Below, piece after piece: positions 1-12,155 of a DNA stretch of 64,000 bases; the stretch's first letter is position 1; each line of letters opens with the position of its first letter. A program made the position numbers and the translations under genes. Origin of the DNA: Rhodeus uyekii. Taxonomy: Eukaryota > Chordata > Actinopteri > Cypriniformes > Acheilognathidae. Location: assembly GCA_037043235.1 (NCBI GenBank), contig JAWRVZ010000112.1:2046001-2110000 (forward strand). Direction: 5' to 3'. A model generated the notes under the pieces. It was not told the origin of the DNA. It saw only the letters and a list, made by a program, of their open reading frames with translations, and made no database searches.

Positions 1-1395
1 GTACAATCTTGTTTCCTTTTATGCATTGTTCATTATTGCTTTCAGTATGGCTATAATGGTTGTGCAAAATGATATTCAAACTCATGTTATTTTAACATTA
101 AAGAAAGCACATAATCAGTACCTGCAATCATCATTTTCATACTTTCCATGCTGTTGCTCCATAATTATAAACCGTTTCTAAAAAAGAATCCCTGTTGCTC
201 GGCATGTATCGCTGTCACTGTGTCCCAGGGCATGGTGTGACATCTAGCTTACATTTACATTCACTAAAAGTTAACTTACAAGAGGATTGTATTTTAATGA
301 CAAAACTCAGGAGACTGTGGAAATATTAGCAATACATATAAATTTACATGGACAAAAACCGACAGAGAATGAAGGACAACACCAGCTATAAATAAATGAC
401 GAAACAAAGGTGAGGTGATTAACGGGGGACATGTGAAGGAGATGATTAACAGGACTCAGGTGACTGTGATCAAAATAAAGAAGCATTTGTTGAAATTGAA
501 TGAACATAAACAGACTGTGATAGTTGTGATGTGTGGATTCACTTGTAGCACTTAACAGTTTTGTTAGTGAATTGTTTTTGTTTTTTAGACAACATGGCAT
601 ACAGTATATGTTGGCATAGTAATAACATTGTAATGATCACCATGATTTAGTAGCCATAAATTGAATATCAGTAGCTATAATTTTTACTCCTTGTGTTTGT
701 ACCACACCAGATTTAATATGGGTCCAATTTATTCCCTTCCTTCAGGTAACTTCTCCACATTTTCACTTATTATAGGGTATTCTCTCTCTCCATTATCCTT
801 TACTTGTAAATACATAAATTTATGTAAATAAATTGCAGGCCAGAGTTTCATAGTAAATAGTAAAAATAGTAAACAATATCTCCTATTTCTCCAATGCACT
901 AACTGAGAATGCTGTAATACATCTCTGAGAAATTCTCTTCTTTCCACAATTTCAAAAGCTTTGAGCCGTTTGAATAAGGCATCACACCCGTGCACCATCA
1001 ATCTCTCAGCAGTCCCTTGTCGTTTTTCTTCCCTCCATCTCTCAGTGTCTTTCCGCCCTTTTTTAGCACTATGTTATAGCACTTAACCTCCCCTGTTTCT
1101 TCACATCCATTATTGGTCATTTTTGGTTCTCACCATGTTATCACAGCCATTATTGTTATCAGTCACACACACCCCTCCCCAGGTTTCCTCTCTTTCCATC
1201 TCATTTTTGCTCCTCATTCAGCCCATCATTTTTTCTCCTCTATCTGAAATTACAAATGTTGTCCTATTCTTTAACCATGCAGTGAATGTGTCATGAAGTT
1301 TACAAAAGTCATTATAAACTGAAATGTACAATTACAAGCAGCTTGTGAAATTAACACAGTTATTTTAACTTTATGTAAACTTTAAAATTGTATAG
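1..1395. other. No recognised gene
   Basis: AT-rich intergenic sequence. Short open frames near 307-600 and 729-1001 on the minus strand have no recognisable domain and no coding character. A pyrimidine-rich stretch lies at about 1010-1250. Confidence 0.6.
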
Positions 1396-1970
1396 GTAAC
1401 ACTTTATTTTGACAGTCCACTTTGGGCATTGTATTATAAGTAACTTTGCAACTATGTGAACTAAACCAGTCACTAGAGTATTAGTAGACTGAGACAGAGA
1501 CTAACAGACAATCTTTTGACTTTAAATAAATTTGCAAGTACATGTCAACTTATTCTACTATCCTGAACCCTATAGCCTAACAGTCTACTAATACTCTAAT
1601 TGTCACGGTTCTGTCATCCCTGTCTTCATGGTTGTCATGTTTCGCTCCTCATATCATCTGTCTCACCTGTGTCTTCACTAATGACCTTATCAATCTTGTC
1701 AGCAGTTCCCTTTTCCCTAATCATCCTCTATGCATTTAAGCCCTGTTTTGGTTTTAACCTGTGTCCGTTCCCGTCTATACAGTGTTGTGTGTGTCTTTGT
1801 AATCTTCCTGTTGTTAAATAAATATATTATGTATCTTTTCTCGTCATCTTCGCACCTTCTTCCCACACGCACGCCTGACACTAATAAGAGTTAGTTGACA
1901 CAGCTGCAAATTAATGAGTTAGTTGAAAGGTTACTTTTAGTTAGTAGAACACTTCAGAATACCGTTTTGT
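1396..1970. repeat. MITE-like repeat interrupted by a solo LTR
   Basis: Starts with GGTAACACTTTATTTTGAC, the usual end of a very common fish non-autonomous DNA element, and continues with the characteristic CTACTAATACTCTAAT core. The core is split at 1600 by the LTR and resumes at 1881. The right end is degraded, so the boundary is approximate. Confidence 0.6.
1601..1880 (+). mobile_element. Solo LTR with 5-bp target duplication
   Basis: A 280-bp block beginning TGTCACGG and ending CCTGACA, so it has the TG...CA ends of an LTR. It is flanked on both sides by the perfect 5-bp direct repeat CTAAT (1596-1600 and 1881-1885). AATAAA-like sequence occurs near 1817. No internal retroelement coding is present, consistent with LTR-LTR recombination. 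The superfamily is not certain; a 5-bp duplication fits Ty3/gypsy or BEL/Pao. Confidence 0.75.
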
Positions 1971-2029
1971 CATTAATGAATAACTACACAGAATCAAATG
2001 AGTAACAACATTCTAGTAACTGCTACAGT

Positions 2030-2952
2030 TGTGCTCATTATCAGCACCCCTAGTAAATATGAACAAAGGTGGCTGTAAAAATAAATCAGTATTGTTTATG
2101 CTTTTGACATTTCATTTAAAACCACCGCAAAAATCATATATTTCATTTAAGTAACAATTGAAAGTGGGGGGAAATCATATTATGAAATAAATGCTTTTCT
2201 CCAAAACACATTGGCAATAATTATTGACACCCTTTCGTTAAACAGTTCTAGAAACTTGTGTTTGCCAAGATAACAGATCAGAGCTCTCTTATAATGCTTG
2301 GTGAGGTTGGAAAACACCTGCAAAGAGATCAGAGACCATTCCTCCAAGCAGAATCTCTCCAGATCCTTCACATTCCCAGCTCCATGATGGTTCTCCTCCT
2401 CTTCAGTTCATCCTACTTATTTTCTATACCGTTCAGGTTAGGAGTTTTGCAGAAACTTCATTTTGTGGTCAGTGACACATTTTAGTGTTTGTTTTGAATC
2501 GTTGTCCTGATGGAAGATCCTACCATGACCGATTGTAAGATTTGTAGCAGAGGCCGTCAGGTTTAGATATGTTATCTGTTAGTATCTGATGGCCATGTAT
2601 CTGAACAAGAAGTGGCAGCCCCTCACAAACGACCGTGACACATGTAAACAAGTCCAGGTCTTATCCTCTGTTGTCCTTCACTGTCATCATTTCTCCTTTT
2701 TTTGCTCCCGTAGCTAAATATTAATGGGAACATACTTCAGAGATATTTAACTCAAAAAAATTCTAGGGGGTCCAGTATTTTTAGCCAATGTGTTCAGAAG
2801 AACAACATTGATTTCATAGTGTGATTTTTATTTTTTATTTTTCTCTGACTTTCAATCATTTTTCTTAAACAAAAGGTTAGATTTGTATGAAATTAAAGAT
2901 CAAAAGATCATCTTTGAACATATTTTTTAGGGGTGCCAATAATTCTGAAGCC
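2030..2952 (-). mobile_element. Tc1/mariner fossil
   Basis: The left end carries TCAGCACCCCTAGTAAATA and the right end AGGGGTGCCAATAATTCTG, which are inverted versions of one terminal motif. The interior includes the minus-strand Tc1 transposase signature near 2495-2525 (ATCGTTGTCCTGATGGAAGA). The reading frame is destroyed. Confidence 0.6.
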
Positions 2953-2954
2953 GA

Positions 2955-5015
2955 TTAATTAATTAGTAAGTAATGGTGCTGAATGTTTTTCATAATGTTT
3001 TTTTTTTTTTTTTTTTGCTACTGCAATGTAAAATATTTAATTAGCCCAAACACATGTTTTGGTAAATTCTTTTATTTTTATTTTTTTGACTCAACATATT
3101 ATTTTTATCACTTTGACCAGTCTGCAAACATATATTCATTTTAATCAAAAGTGACAGTAAAGAAGCTAATGTTACTAAAGTTTTCAATTTCAAATAAATG
3201 ACACTGACGACTGAAGTAATGGCAGCTGAAAATTCAACTTTGCCATCATGAGTAAATTACATTTTAAGACAAAATAGAATTAAAGTGTAACAATATTTCA
3301 TGAAGTAACAATTTGACTGTATTTTTGAACAAATAAATGCGTTGGGGAGCATAATAGACTTTTGTAGACAAAATTTGCAGTATGTACTCTATATGTAAAT
3401 ATAAAATGAAAAATAGATGCTGTATAGCTACTGTAGAGCTAGATTCAATTATCGATTGGGATATTGTAAACTCTGTGCATAAATATACAATAGCCTATTA
3501 AGTAAACCTTTATCACATTTAGCTGCCATGATTCAAATCTAGGCCTGTTGCCTATGTGTACACCAGAGAGGGGGAAATAGATATATAATAGTGCATGACA
3601 TCAGAAATAGTCTAATCCTGCCAGGTTTCACAACACCATGAAGGAAGGATTTCATTAGTATTTGTACGGTGCAACATTTTCACGTTATTATGCACAGAGT
3701 GACATTTATAATGCAAACAGATTTGCTACATATAAGATGATCAAGTGATCAAATGAATCCAAGCAGAACATGCTGTTAATTTCCTGGCTTATAAAAGCAC
3801 AGCAGGATATTTCACATCTAACAGGTCTAATCAGCTGAGATTCAAATCATGTGTGCAACATTGCAATAAGAATACAGTTTGAATTGTTTTTACAAGCTGA
3901 AATAATAGGCCAGGGCTAGTTGTCACATCTCATTTTTGAAAAGAAAGACCTTAAAGTTATTGAACATTAAATAGTTACTGAAGAACAATAAGCATTTGTT
4001 CACAATAGTAGGGCATGTTGTCATACTTTATGGGATGAATGATATACTTTCCCCCCACAAAAATGTAACATCTTGGCCTGGATTGATAGAAGAACGTAAC
4101 AGAAATATTACATTGTAAGACACTTAATGAGCTGAGTGTGTGGAACCAACATACAAATCCTTTAGAAGCTTAAACGTTTGTCTCAATACTTATTAAGCTC
4201 TATGTGACAACTTGCCCATGTCTCCCCTGTATGATGGTCTATAGTTGCGGCTTTATCCTTCATGTTATCTGCCAAGTGTTCTATGAACAACTGAGATCTA
4301 GTCTGTTTTACTTGTGTAGATTTCAGCACCAAGGACAGTGACCAGTCTGTCTGCTATGCAGTAATTTTCCATCAGTAGTGCAGGAATAAAGCATGTCAAA
4401 TTGTAACATTTCACTGAGCAGTTTGCACTCTCAGACATTACTTCTATTAATATATAACACTTTGCATATTCCGTTAACTCAATGAGGTCCACAGTGCAAG
4501 AAACTGCTTAGGAGAGCAAAAAAATTCATGGAGCAAAATGTTAATGAGACAACATTAATGCACCAAGTACTCTGAGCCTCCAGCTATGTTTCCTTTAGGC
4601 ATAAAAAACAAGAATCAACCAAGGCTTATGTGACTGATGATTGTCACATATTGTCAAAGTAACAATGCTTTTTAATGAATTCTCATCGATGCATTGATAC
4701 CTGAGAATGAGCTCCCCTTGTAGCCAACACTCCCATTAAAAATCCCATTAAAGTTCTCAGAGCTGAAACATTTAAGGGCAGGACATGCAACATGCATCAC
4801 TGACATTCAGCTGAGAAAGCATTTGTGCACTTCTCAGTTCTCTGTCACATGGCTGAGGAAAGAAATATACATGCAAAATCACTGCAATTATCACAAATGA
4901 TGCTTGAGATAAGAGAGGTGCATATTACAAGTGTCATGAAAATTGAAACATGGGTAGTTGACCTGTAACATTTCCATTGACATCGTTTGTCAGCAAGAAT
5001 TTTGGTCAAATGTAT
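2955..5015. other. No recognised gene
   Basis: AT-rich unique sequence with homopolymer runs at 2998-3016. The open frame at 4298-4492 (minus) has no recognisable feature. Confidence 0.6.
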
Positions 5016-5018
5016 TTA

Positions 5019-5871
5019 CAGTGATGTGAAAAAGAGTTTGCCTACTTCCTGATTTCTTTTTTTTTTGCATGTTTTTCAAATGTAAATGTTTCATATCATC
5101 ACAATAAATTTAAATAGTGTTCAAAGATAACAGAAGTAAACACAAAATTCAGTTTTCAAAATTCCAAACATGGCCCTGTGAGGAAAAAAGTGATTACTCC
5201 CCTAATACTAATAGCTGGTTGGGCCACACTTAGCAGCAATGACTGCAATCAAGCATTTGTGATAACATGCAATGAGTCTTTTACAGCGCTGTGGAGGAAT
5301 TTTGGCCCACTCATCTTTCCATAATTGTTGTAATTCAGCCACATTGGAGGGTTATTGAGCATGAATTTCCTTTTTAAGGTCCTGGCACAGCATCTCAATA
5401 TTATTCAGGTCAGAACTTTGACTAGATCACTCCAAAGTCTTAATTTAGTTTTTCTTCAACCATTCTGAGGTGGACTTGCTTTACTTGCTTTATGGATCAT
5501 TGTCCTGCTGAACCAAAGTTTGCTTCAGCTTGACGTTACAAACAGATGGTTTTACATTTCTCCTTCAGGAATTTTTGGTAGACAGTCGAATTCATGGTTC
5601 CATTTATCACAGTAAGTCTACCAGGTCCTGAAGCAGCAAAACAGCCCTAGACCATCACACTATCACCACCATACTTTACTGTTGGTATGATGTTCTTTTT
5701 CTGAAATGCAGTTACTTTTATGCCAGACGTAATGGGACACACACCTTCCAAAAAGTTAAGCTTTTGTATCCTCAGTCCACAGAGTATTTCCCCCTAACTC
5801 TTGGAAATCATAAAAAAAATAGTTTGATGATCTGAAACATTTAAATGTGACAAACTTTTTTTCACACCACT
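5019..5871 (-). mobile_element. Tc1/mariner element, decayed
   Basis: Terminal inverted repeats are visible: AGTGATGTGAAAAAGAG at the left and its imperfect reverse complement at 5850-5870. The minus strand of 5215-5460 still reads as a Tc1 transposase C terminus: a degraded form of the SPDLN catalytic-region motif (SSQSSDLNNIE), then a helical segment ending in CGPTSY. Internal stops are present, so it is non-autonomous. About 850 bp, shorter than an intact Tc1 (about 1.3-1.6 kb). Confidence 0.7.
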
Positions 5872-5874
5872 TTA

Positions 5875-6724
5875 AATGTACGAGAAGGTATCCTAATGTA
5901 CTTCAAGCAAATGTGTATATGTGTATGTGCTGCAACTGATCACATTTATCTTCAACCTTTTTTCCTCTTTACTGCATAATTTTCAGTTGTGCACAGTTTA
6001 AAGATTGTATTTGTTTGTTTAAAAGGTTAAAACACAGTTCAAAATCACTAAACTAAACAACTGAAACAAAACAATAAAACTACATTTGTAAAAACAATTA
6101 AAAATGCAACAAAACATTCTAATATACATAACTGATTAAAAAAATCCATTCTGTTTCCATATATATATATAAAAAAAAGATGAGCGATTTTGTATATGTC
6201 TAGTTTCTATTATGTTTTAATAATATGTTTTAGTACTTCAATTTAAATTAGACAAAATTAGAAATGTTGCCTTCTAGATTAAATAAAATATGTTTTTATA
6301 TACTTTTATGTATGTTTATGCTTTTGGTTTTAGTATATGATAATACAACTTGATTCAGATAAAAGTAGGCATACATGTTATTCTAGTTTACTGTACAACC
6401 TATGTATTGCCACAATATATTACCAATATCAATATCAATATTAATAATATATAACAATATATTTTAGTAATTTGTAAGGTAAATAATATATTTTAGATAT
6501 TTTTTATATTTAAATACTTTTACAATTAATTTGTAAAAAATTTACAATTTTAATTTTACAAGTCTATTGAAAAAAAAAATATATATATAATCATACTTAA
6601 TACCATATGTTTAAGAGCAACATTAAAACTGCTTTAACCAATTAATCGTTTATAATGTTTTATATTATTGCATATGTTTATATTAAAAGTGTCATGCTAG
6701 AGTAAAACATAGTTAAACCGACTC
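5875..6724. other. AT-rich upstream sequence, no gene seen
   Basis: Extremely AT-rich, with short TA runs at 6159-6170 and 6578-6588. It directly precedes the GC-rich candidate promoter. Confidence 0.6.
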
Positions 6725-7150
6725 TCCACCACAGACACCTGTTCAGACGCGCACGCGCGTGCCACTGACACCTGCATGCGCGCGACACCCCTGCGTAATC
6801 AGCGTTTGGGTTAGCGCGTGCCAGGAGAGGGAGCGAGCGACGGAGAGAGAGACTGAAAGAGAGAGAGAGACTGAAAGATACCTAGTGGAGATGTAAGTCG
6901 CTGCTGAAGATTCGCAACAACAAGCAAGTGCTTTAGCGCACCTCCCCCTCCCACTGCGCTCGCTCAGAACAAAACAAATTAAGATGTTTCTCTTTTTCCT
7001 GAGATACAGAGTGGTGTGAGTATCTTTGGCTGTTGGAAACAGAGCTCCGAGACTGCTTAAAACAGAAAGAATAGCGGAAACAAGAATTCGTTGCGTGCTT
7101 ACAGGAGTCGGACGCATAAGCGATCACACACAGGATTTCTTCAAACAGCG
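6725..7150 (+). promoter_or_regulatory. oprl1: Candidate CpG-rich promoter and 5' UTR exon of oprl1
   Basis: This block contrasts with the very AT-rich sequence on its left: CpG-dense runs lie at about 6748-6815, GA-rich repeats at 6825-6880, and the rest is mixed unique sequence to 7150. It ends in CAGCG|GTATGT, a good donor. Acceptors that could join it to the coding exon are TTTTTTTACAAG at 8074 and GTGTGAAATAG at 8262, the latter only 8 nt before the start codon. A GC-rich first exon about 1.1 kb upstream of the coding exon on the same strand fits a leader exon. No TATA box was identified with confidence and the transcript structure is inferred. Confidence 0.42.
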
Positions 7151-8070
7151 GTATGTTCTGCTCTATTTGCATTCCTATGAAGCGATGAGATAGAAATTAT
7201 TGTATATTTTTTGTCTGGTCCGGTGTGGACGTTGGCAGGAATTTCGCATGGATGGGTTGTTTTCTGTGGAGCCGAACTGTGTGATGTATTTCATGCGCAA
7301 ACTGTTGACAGTACAGTAGATGGTTCACTGTGCGCCTTGCATATCACCTCTACCTCATCTACTGTATCTACATGCATTTGGGTCAATGACTAATAATGCT
7401 GTCTGAGATAAAAAAAAAACTAATGCTACAAAATAATCAAAAATAATCAAATTTAAAACACGTTTCAAGTACTTAATATTTTATTTATGGTCGCTTTTTC
7501 ACGTAAACATATTTTCCAAACATGTTTTCAAGGTAAATAAAATGTTTTACAAGTATATTTCTGAGTCACTCACACACACACACATGTCCTCAGGGACACT
7601 CGATTTGAATTTACAAAGCATTTTTTTCTCAATATTTCCAATATTTTATAAAACTTGAAAGTCTATTGGTTTGTTGTCATGTCACATGACAACAAAATGG
7701 CTGCCAGCATTTTGGTTACGCTAGAACTGATTGATTTGGCAGACAAAGTTTATCCAATATTCATATTTTAAAACTATATTTCTTAAGTTGACTGTGTAAT
7801 TTGGTTTATATTTACTTGCATTTAGGAGGCAATTTTATCCAAAAAGCGACTTACGGAAGAGTAACTAAAGCAGTTCTTCAAAGAGCCAACAATATTCCTA
7901 TGCAGTCCTAGTTTAGTACTCAAGCTACAGATGCGAAGAAATGGAGAGAATAAAGAAGTTTTTTGTCTAAATAAATAATTAGAGATTGATTATTTTTACC
8001 TCAAATATATGAAATTAATTAAATTAAACATGTTCATCATGTGTATTCAAATTTTTTTTTTCTTTTTTTA
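7151..8070. other. Probable 5' intron of oprl1
   Basis: Unique AT-rich sequence with a CA run at 7571-7584 and a SINE-like fragment at 7811-7860. It has no credible coding sequence. It would be the leader intron if the candidate 5' exon is real. Confidence 0.4.
7811..7865 (-). repeat. Fragment of a tRNA-derived SINE
   Basis: TTTACTTGCATTTAGGAGGC followed by TTTTATCCAAAAAGCGACTTAC matches the tail-side body of the SINE seen more completely at 39739-39880. Only the body is kept; no tRNA head is seen. Confidence 0.5.
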
Positions 8071-8215
8071 CAAGTTTGTAGATCCGGACAAAAATTGTCA
8101 CCATTAGCCTGTTTCTGTAAGATAAACAAAGCTAAAACCTGTAGAATAACAATCTCCTATGCATGTTTTTTTTATGTGAGACAGTATGGCAAGCGTGCCT
8201 CACTTTTTGTGTTTT

Positions 8216-8255
8216 TGTTGTGTGTGTGTGTGTGTGTGTATATGTGCTTGTGTGT
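8216..8255. repeat. TG microsatellite just 5' of the oprl1 start codon
   Basis: An imperfect TG run ending in TATGTGCTTGTGTGTG, 16 to 55 nt upstream of the ATG. It lies either in the 5' UTR or in the last bases of the upstream intron, depending on which acceptor is used. Confidence 0.85.
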
Positions 8256-8270
8256 GAAATAGCTGTACTC

Positions 8271-8479
8271 ATGGAGTTCCCAAATGATTCCCTCGGCTTT
8301 GCTGACCCCAGACACTTCCATTTTTACAACGAGTCCCTGTTCCAGAACAACCTCAGCACCTTCAACGGGACTGACATCCTCTTCCCAAGGGGCGTCAAGA
8401 TCACTATAGCAGTGGTCTACATGATCGTCTGTGTGGTGGGGCTGGTTGGAAACTGCCTGGTCATGTATGTCATTATCAG
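8271..8479 (+). CDS. oprl1: Nociceptin/orphanin FQ receptor (NOP), coding exon 1
   Basis: First coding exon of a class A GPCR; the exons join to 1086 nt, or 361 residues plus stop (human OPRL1 is 370). NOP binds nociceptin at the plasma membrane of neurons and signals through Gi/o; this role is family knowledge. This exon encodes the extracellular N terminus with four N-glycosylation sequons (N5, N20, N27, N32) and TM1 (about residues 43-68) with the GNCLVMYVI motif (N61 is position 1.50). The donor is AG|GTAAGC, splitting the Arg70 codon in phase 2. The ATG at 8271 was chosen because it gives an N terminus of family length. An in-frame ATG at 8163 would add 36 residues encoded largely by a TG microsatellite and is implausible. 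Opioid paralogues were excluded by pocket residues in exon 3. Confidence 0.93.
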
Positions 8480-9234
8480 GTAAGCTGACTGGTCAAACAG
8501 GATAAAACTATATTATTTTATGATACAATGAGGAATTGCAATCTGTGGTTTTGGTAATGCAGTGTCCCAATAGTATACTGCACTGTCATGGAAAAAAACT
8601 CTATCCTGAATGGGTCATGACCTTCTCAGTGACTGAAGTGTTTATTTGCAGGAGAGAACAATTCAGTACCCAAACTGACCATTAAAAGGGAACTTTTCCT
8701 TTCTTTTCATTGACAGTCAGGAAATGTCAAGATATTTTTGCTGTATCATTCTTTCACAATTTATCACGGTTTACTCCTTACACTGTTAATGCCATAAACA
8801 AGTATTTTAGCAATTATTATTCATGGTTTCTTCATCTAGTTGTATGCCAATATCATTTTAGAATGTGAATCCAATAATTATAATGTGCGCAAACATACTC
8901 TAAGCTGAACAGACAGAATGCAGACATATCTACCCAGCAATCCTTTGGATTTCATAGCAAGGTCACATATGTAACCAATTTAATTCCATTTGGTTTCAGT
9001 CAACTGGGCTGTGTCCAGAACCGAAGGCAGCTGTCTTGCTGCTTGGTTGCACAGACAGTCAGTGCATTAACAGGTTGCATTTTTGTATGAAGACTCATTT
9101 TTTAGGAAATCTGGTTACAGTCTTCCTTCCAGGACACCATGCGGTCACATCTAATGATCTAAAATAAATAAAACATTAGCTAAATGATATATCAAAGGTA
9201 GATAATCACGAGCTGAAAATAAAATTCTAAGTTG

Positions 9235-9370
9235 TAATTCTGTCATGTTTCACAAAAAAAAAGATATTTTGTAGAATGTTGGTAACCAAACCCATATATA
9301 ATGGTTTGGTTACCAACATTCTATAGAATATCTTACAGAATTTTCATTTTTAGGTGAACTGTCCCTTTAA
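9235..9370. repeat. MITE remnant with a strong hairpin
   Basis: Contains a nearly perfect inverted repeat of about 31 bp (9261-9292 with 9303-9334) around a short AT-rich loop. It ends in GGTGAACTGTCCCTTTAA, the terminal motif of a very common fish MITE. The left end is degraded. Confidence 0.65.
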
Positions 9371-10135
9371 GCATTATTTTGGTTTTGGACAGCACATCTG
9401 ATTGTGTCTGGTTGTCCTGTAATGATATTGTACCATGTGCACAGTAATATACTGGAGACTAATCATTGGAAAGCCTCAGTTTCCTGTTCTGTGCTGAGTC
9501 TTTAGGCCATCACCCACTCAGACCCAGCTCACCCACCTTCTCCATCTGCCAGCATGCATGGAGGCCGCAAATGTGTTTACTGTTCCTCCCTCACCGAAGG
9601 AAAGTGTATGATTATGAGTCCGATGTGTCATTTGCTTGGATGAGTGCCGTTGATGATTTCAGCTGTGAAGTTAGTGGCATGTTCTCTCTGTTCACTCTCT
9701 CACAATGTATTGTTTTATCTCCCTCTTGCATGTTCTGTTGTGTGACTCATTCATGTGTTTGTGTGTAAGAATGTGGATGTAAGCAGTTTACTTCTGCTGT
9801 GCTGTTCTTTCGCCCTTTAAGAGAAGAGCGTTCCTGCTTGACCAGCAATTCATACTCTCACCCAATCAAAAGGATCGATCTAGTGGCAGGATTAAACTGT
9901 ACATGCATCATTCTAATCACTTTGTCTTGTGCTGGTCTAAATGCTGAGTGAATCCACTTTCTAAATGCAGTCGTTCCTGGAAAGCCTTTAATTCTTGAGT
10001 GAATTTGATCTTGGTCTAAAACAGTTTGAGGTGTCAGATGTTTGACCGTTTTTGACTGTTGAGGAAGTAAATGGATGTCTGGTTATTTCAGTGCCATGAC
10101 ACAAGGGATGATGAAATGGATATTTAACCTGTTAT
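9371..10135. other. No recognised gene
   Basis: Intron sequence without a recognised element. The + frame at 9466-9768 is open but shows no domain and no coding signature. Confidence 0.55.
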
Positions 10136-10139
10136 CTTG

Positions 10140-10715
10140 TTTATCCATCCATCCATCTATCCATCCATCCATGGGTTGTCTGTCTCTGCACTTCCATCTT
10201 TTTGTCCATCTGCCTGTCAATCCATCCATCAATGCATCCTTTTTTCCATTCATATGTGCATCCATTTATCCTGTCTATCCTTGCCCATCCTTTCGTCCAT
10301 TCATCCATCCTTCCATGTGTCAGTCTCTCCATGCCCATCTGTTTGTCCATCCATTCATTCATCCATGGGTTTTCTGTCAATCTGTATTTATTCATCCATT
10401 ATTTTTTCTGTTCATCTATCCATACATCTATGCATCCATATATCAATCTATCCATCTTGCCTTTCGTTCATCCATCTTTCTGTTTGTTCGTCCTTCCTTC
10501 CATGCTTCTGTCTATCCGTCCGTCCATCCATCCATCCATCCATCTATCCATCTGTGTGCATCCATCCATCCATCCATCTGTCCATCTATTCATTTCTCCA
10601 TTCATCCATGAATAAGTCTATCCATCCATCCATCCATGGATTCATCCATCTATTTGTGCATATTCCTGCGTACTGTAATTCTGCTTGTCCATCTGTTTGC
10701 TCATCCATCATTCTT
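10140..10715. repeat. ATCC tetranucleotide satellite
   Basis: About 575 bp of imperfect (ATCC)n with TGTC/TTTC interruptions. It produces long artificial open frames on both strands, rich in His, Pro, Ser and Ile on + and Trp, Met and Asp on -. These should not be taken as genes. Confidence 0.95.
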
Positions 10716-10719
10716 CTAT

Positions 10720-12090
10720 GAACTCCTTGGATGAGCTTTGAGGTAAAAGATGTGTTTATGGGCATTTGGAGAGAGTTCTCTTACAGTTGACTCAGCTGAG
10801 GCCTGTCAGATCGATACAGGGGCTGTAATGAATTCATCCTCTCTCACTGGACTGAAGACAGTACATTACAAGGAGGAGTGAATATGAAGCTGCATAAAAG
10901 TCTTAGCACTGCATTGCCATACCCTAAATTCAGTGTAAATTCTGTTTGGCTGTAGTAATGCTTTGTTCCTGATGTCAATTCATCCTGAGCATTTTCATGA
11001 CAGGTTCTTTTGTTTTATGTTTTGCCCTTTTTTCTGTATAAAACTATTTTAATAGAGTAAAATAACTTTATAACTGGCCTCCATTTACTATTATATGCAG
11101 CTTCACCATAATGAGCACACCAGTATAGAGTTTCCCACCAAAGGCATGTTATTTTGGTATTTTTGTCTAGTTTGTGCGAATTAAGGTACAGTTTCAGAAA
11201 TGGCTATGCTTTTATTTGTTTATTCAGTGGTGTGTGGTCAATGTGTCCATGGCTTCATTGGCTCATTATATATCAGTATATATGTAGATTTATGCTATTG
11301 ACCCCTTACCCTTATTAAAACTGATGCAATAAAATTGTTACCATCAAATTAGCAGGGCTTGCAAAATCACTGGACAGTAGCAGCCATATTAGAGAGTATA
11401 GAGTGTGACTGATTATAATTTATACATGTGTATTTTGTGTATAATCAGGCACACATAGAGGGGAAACAATTAAAGGTATTTTGCTCTATGTTTGGGAATA
11501 CAGACAGTAGCTGACAAAAAACGAATAAAGAACTTTTTCTGTGAGATCCAAAAGGGCTTTCTTTTTTGACACCCCTGAATGACGTGTGTGCTCGCATTAC
11601 AACATGAGTGGTCTGCTTGCTTAACTAAGACATAAAACCATCACTGATTTCAAAAGAATCCCATGAGGTCATTTGTCGAGGTCATGGGACATTTATTAAT
11701 GTTGTGTTTATTTATATATATATATATATATATAAGATGTTGTTAATCTACATTAAAGACATTTTTTTGTAAACCTGGCTTGAGAGCTCATCAGTACCAC
11801 TGCTTCAAGTGAATTTGTCAGTTGAATTAGAATATTCTGAACGTCAAGTTGTTCTCATAGTTTATTCAAATTAGAATTTTGAATTTTTAAATGGAAAACA
11901 GTTGTTTTAAATTGCAATAATATTTCACAATATTACTTTATTTTTTGATAAAATAAATGGAGCCATATAAAATAATAGAACTTCTGATATTCAAAAATGA
12001 AGAAAAAAAATCTTACCAACCCTAAACATTTGAACAGTGGCATCCATCCATCCATTAATCTGTTAAAATAAGGGTCAAAGACATTCAAAA
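10720..12090. other. No recognised gene
   Basis: Intron sequence, AT-rich, with a short TA run at 11713-11734. No coding exon or classifiable element was seen. Confidence 0.55.
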
Positions 12091-12110
12091 ATTCAAACCA
12101 GTTTAGAACA

Positions 12111-12155
12111 TGAGGGTAAGTAAATGATAACAGGATGCTCATTTTTGGTTCAACT
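12111..12155. repeat. MITE end fragment
   Basis: GAGGGTAAGTAAATGATAAC followed by CTCATTTTTGGTTCAACT matches the terminal portion of the MITE family seen at 9235-9370. Confidence 0.45.

Noticed and set aside
8163..8270. An in-frame upstream extension of oprl1 exon 1
   Set aside because: The added 36 residues are mostly Val-Cys repeats encoded by the TG satellite, unlike any receptor N terminus; the ATG at 8271 gives the expected length.
10075..10721. Long frames rich in His, Pro and Ser (+) or Trp and Asp (-)
   Set aside because: They are translations of the ATCC satellite and occur in several frames at once.
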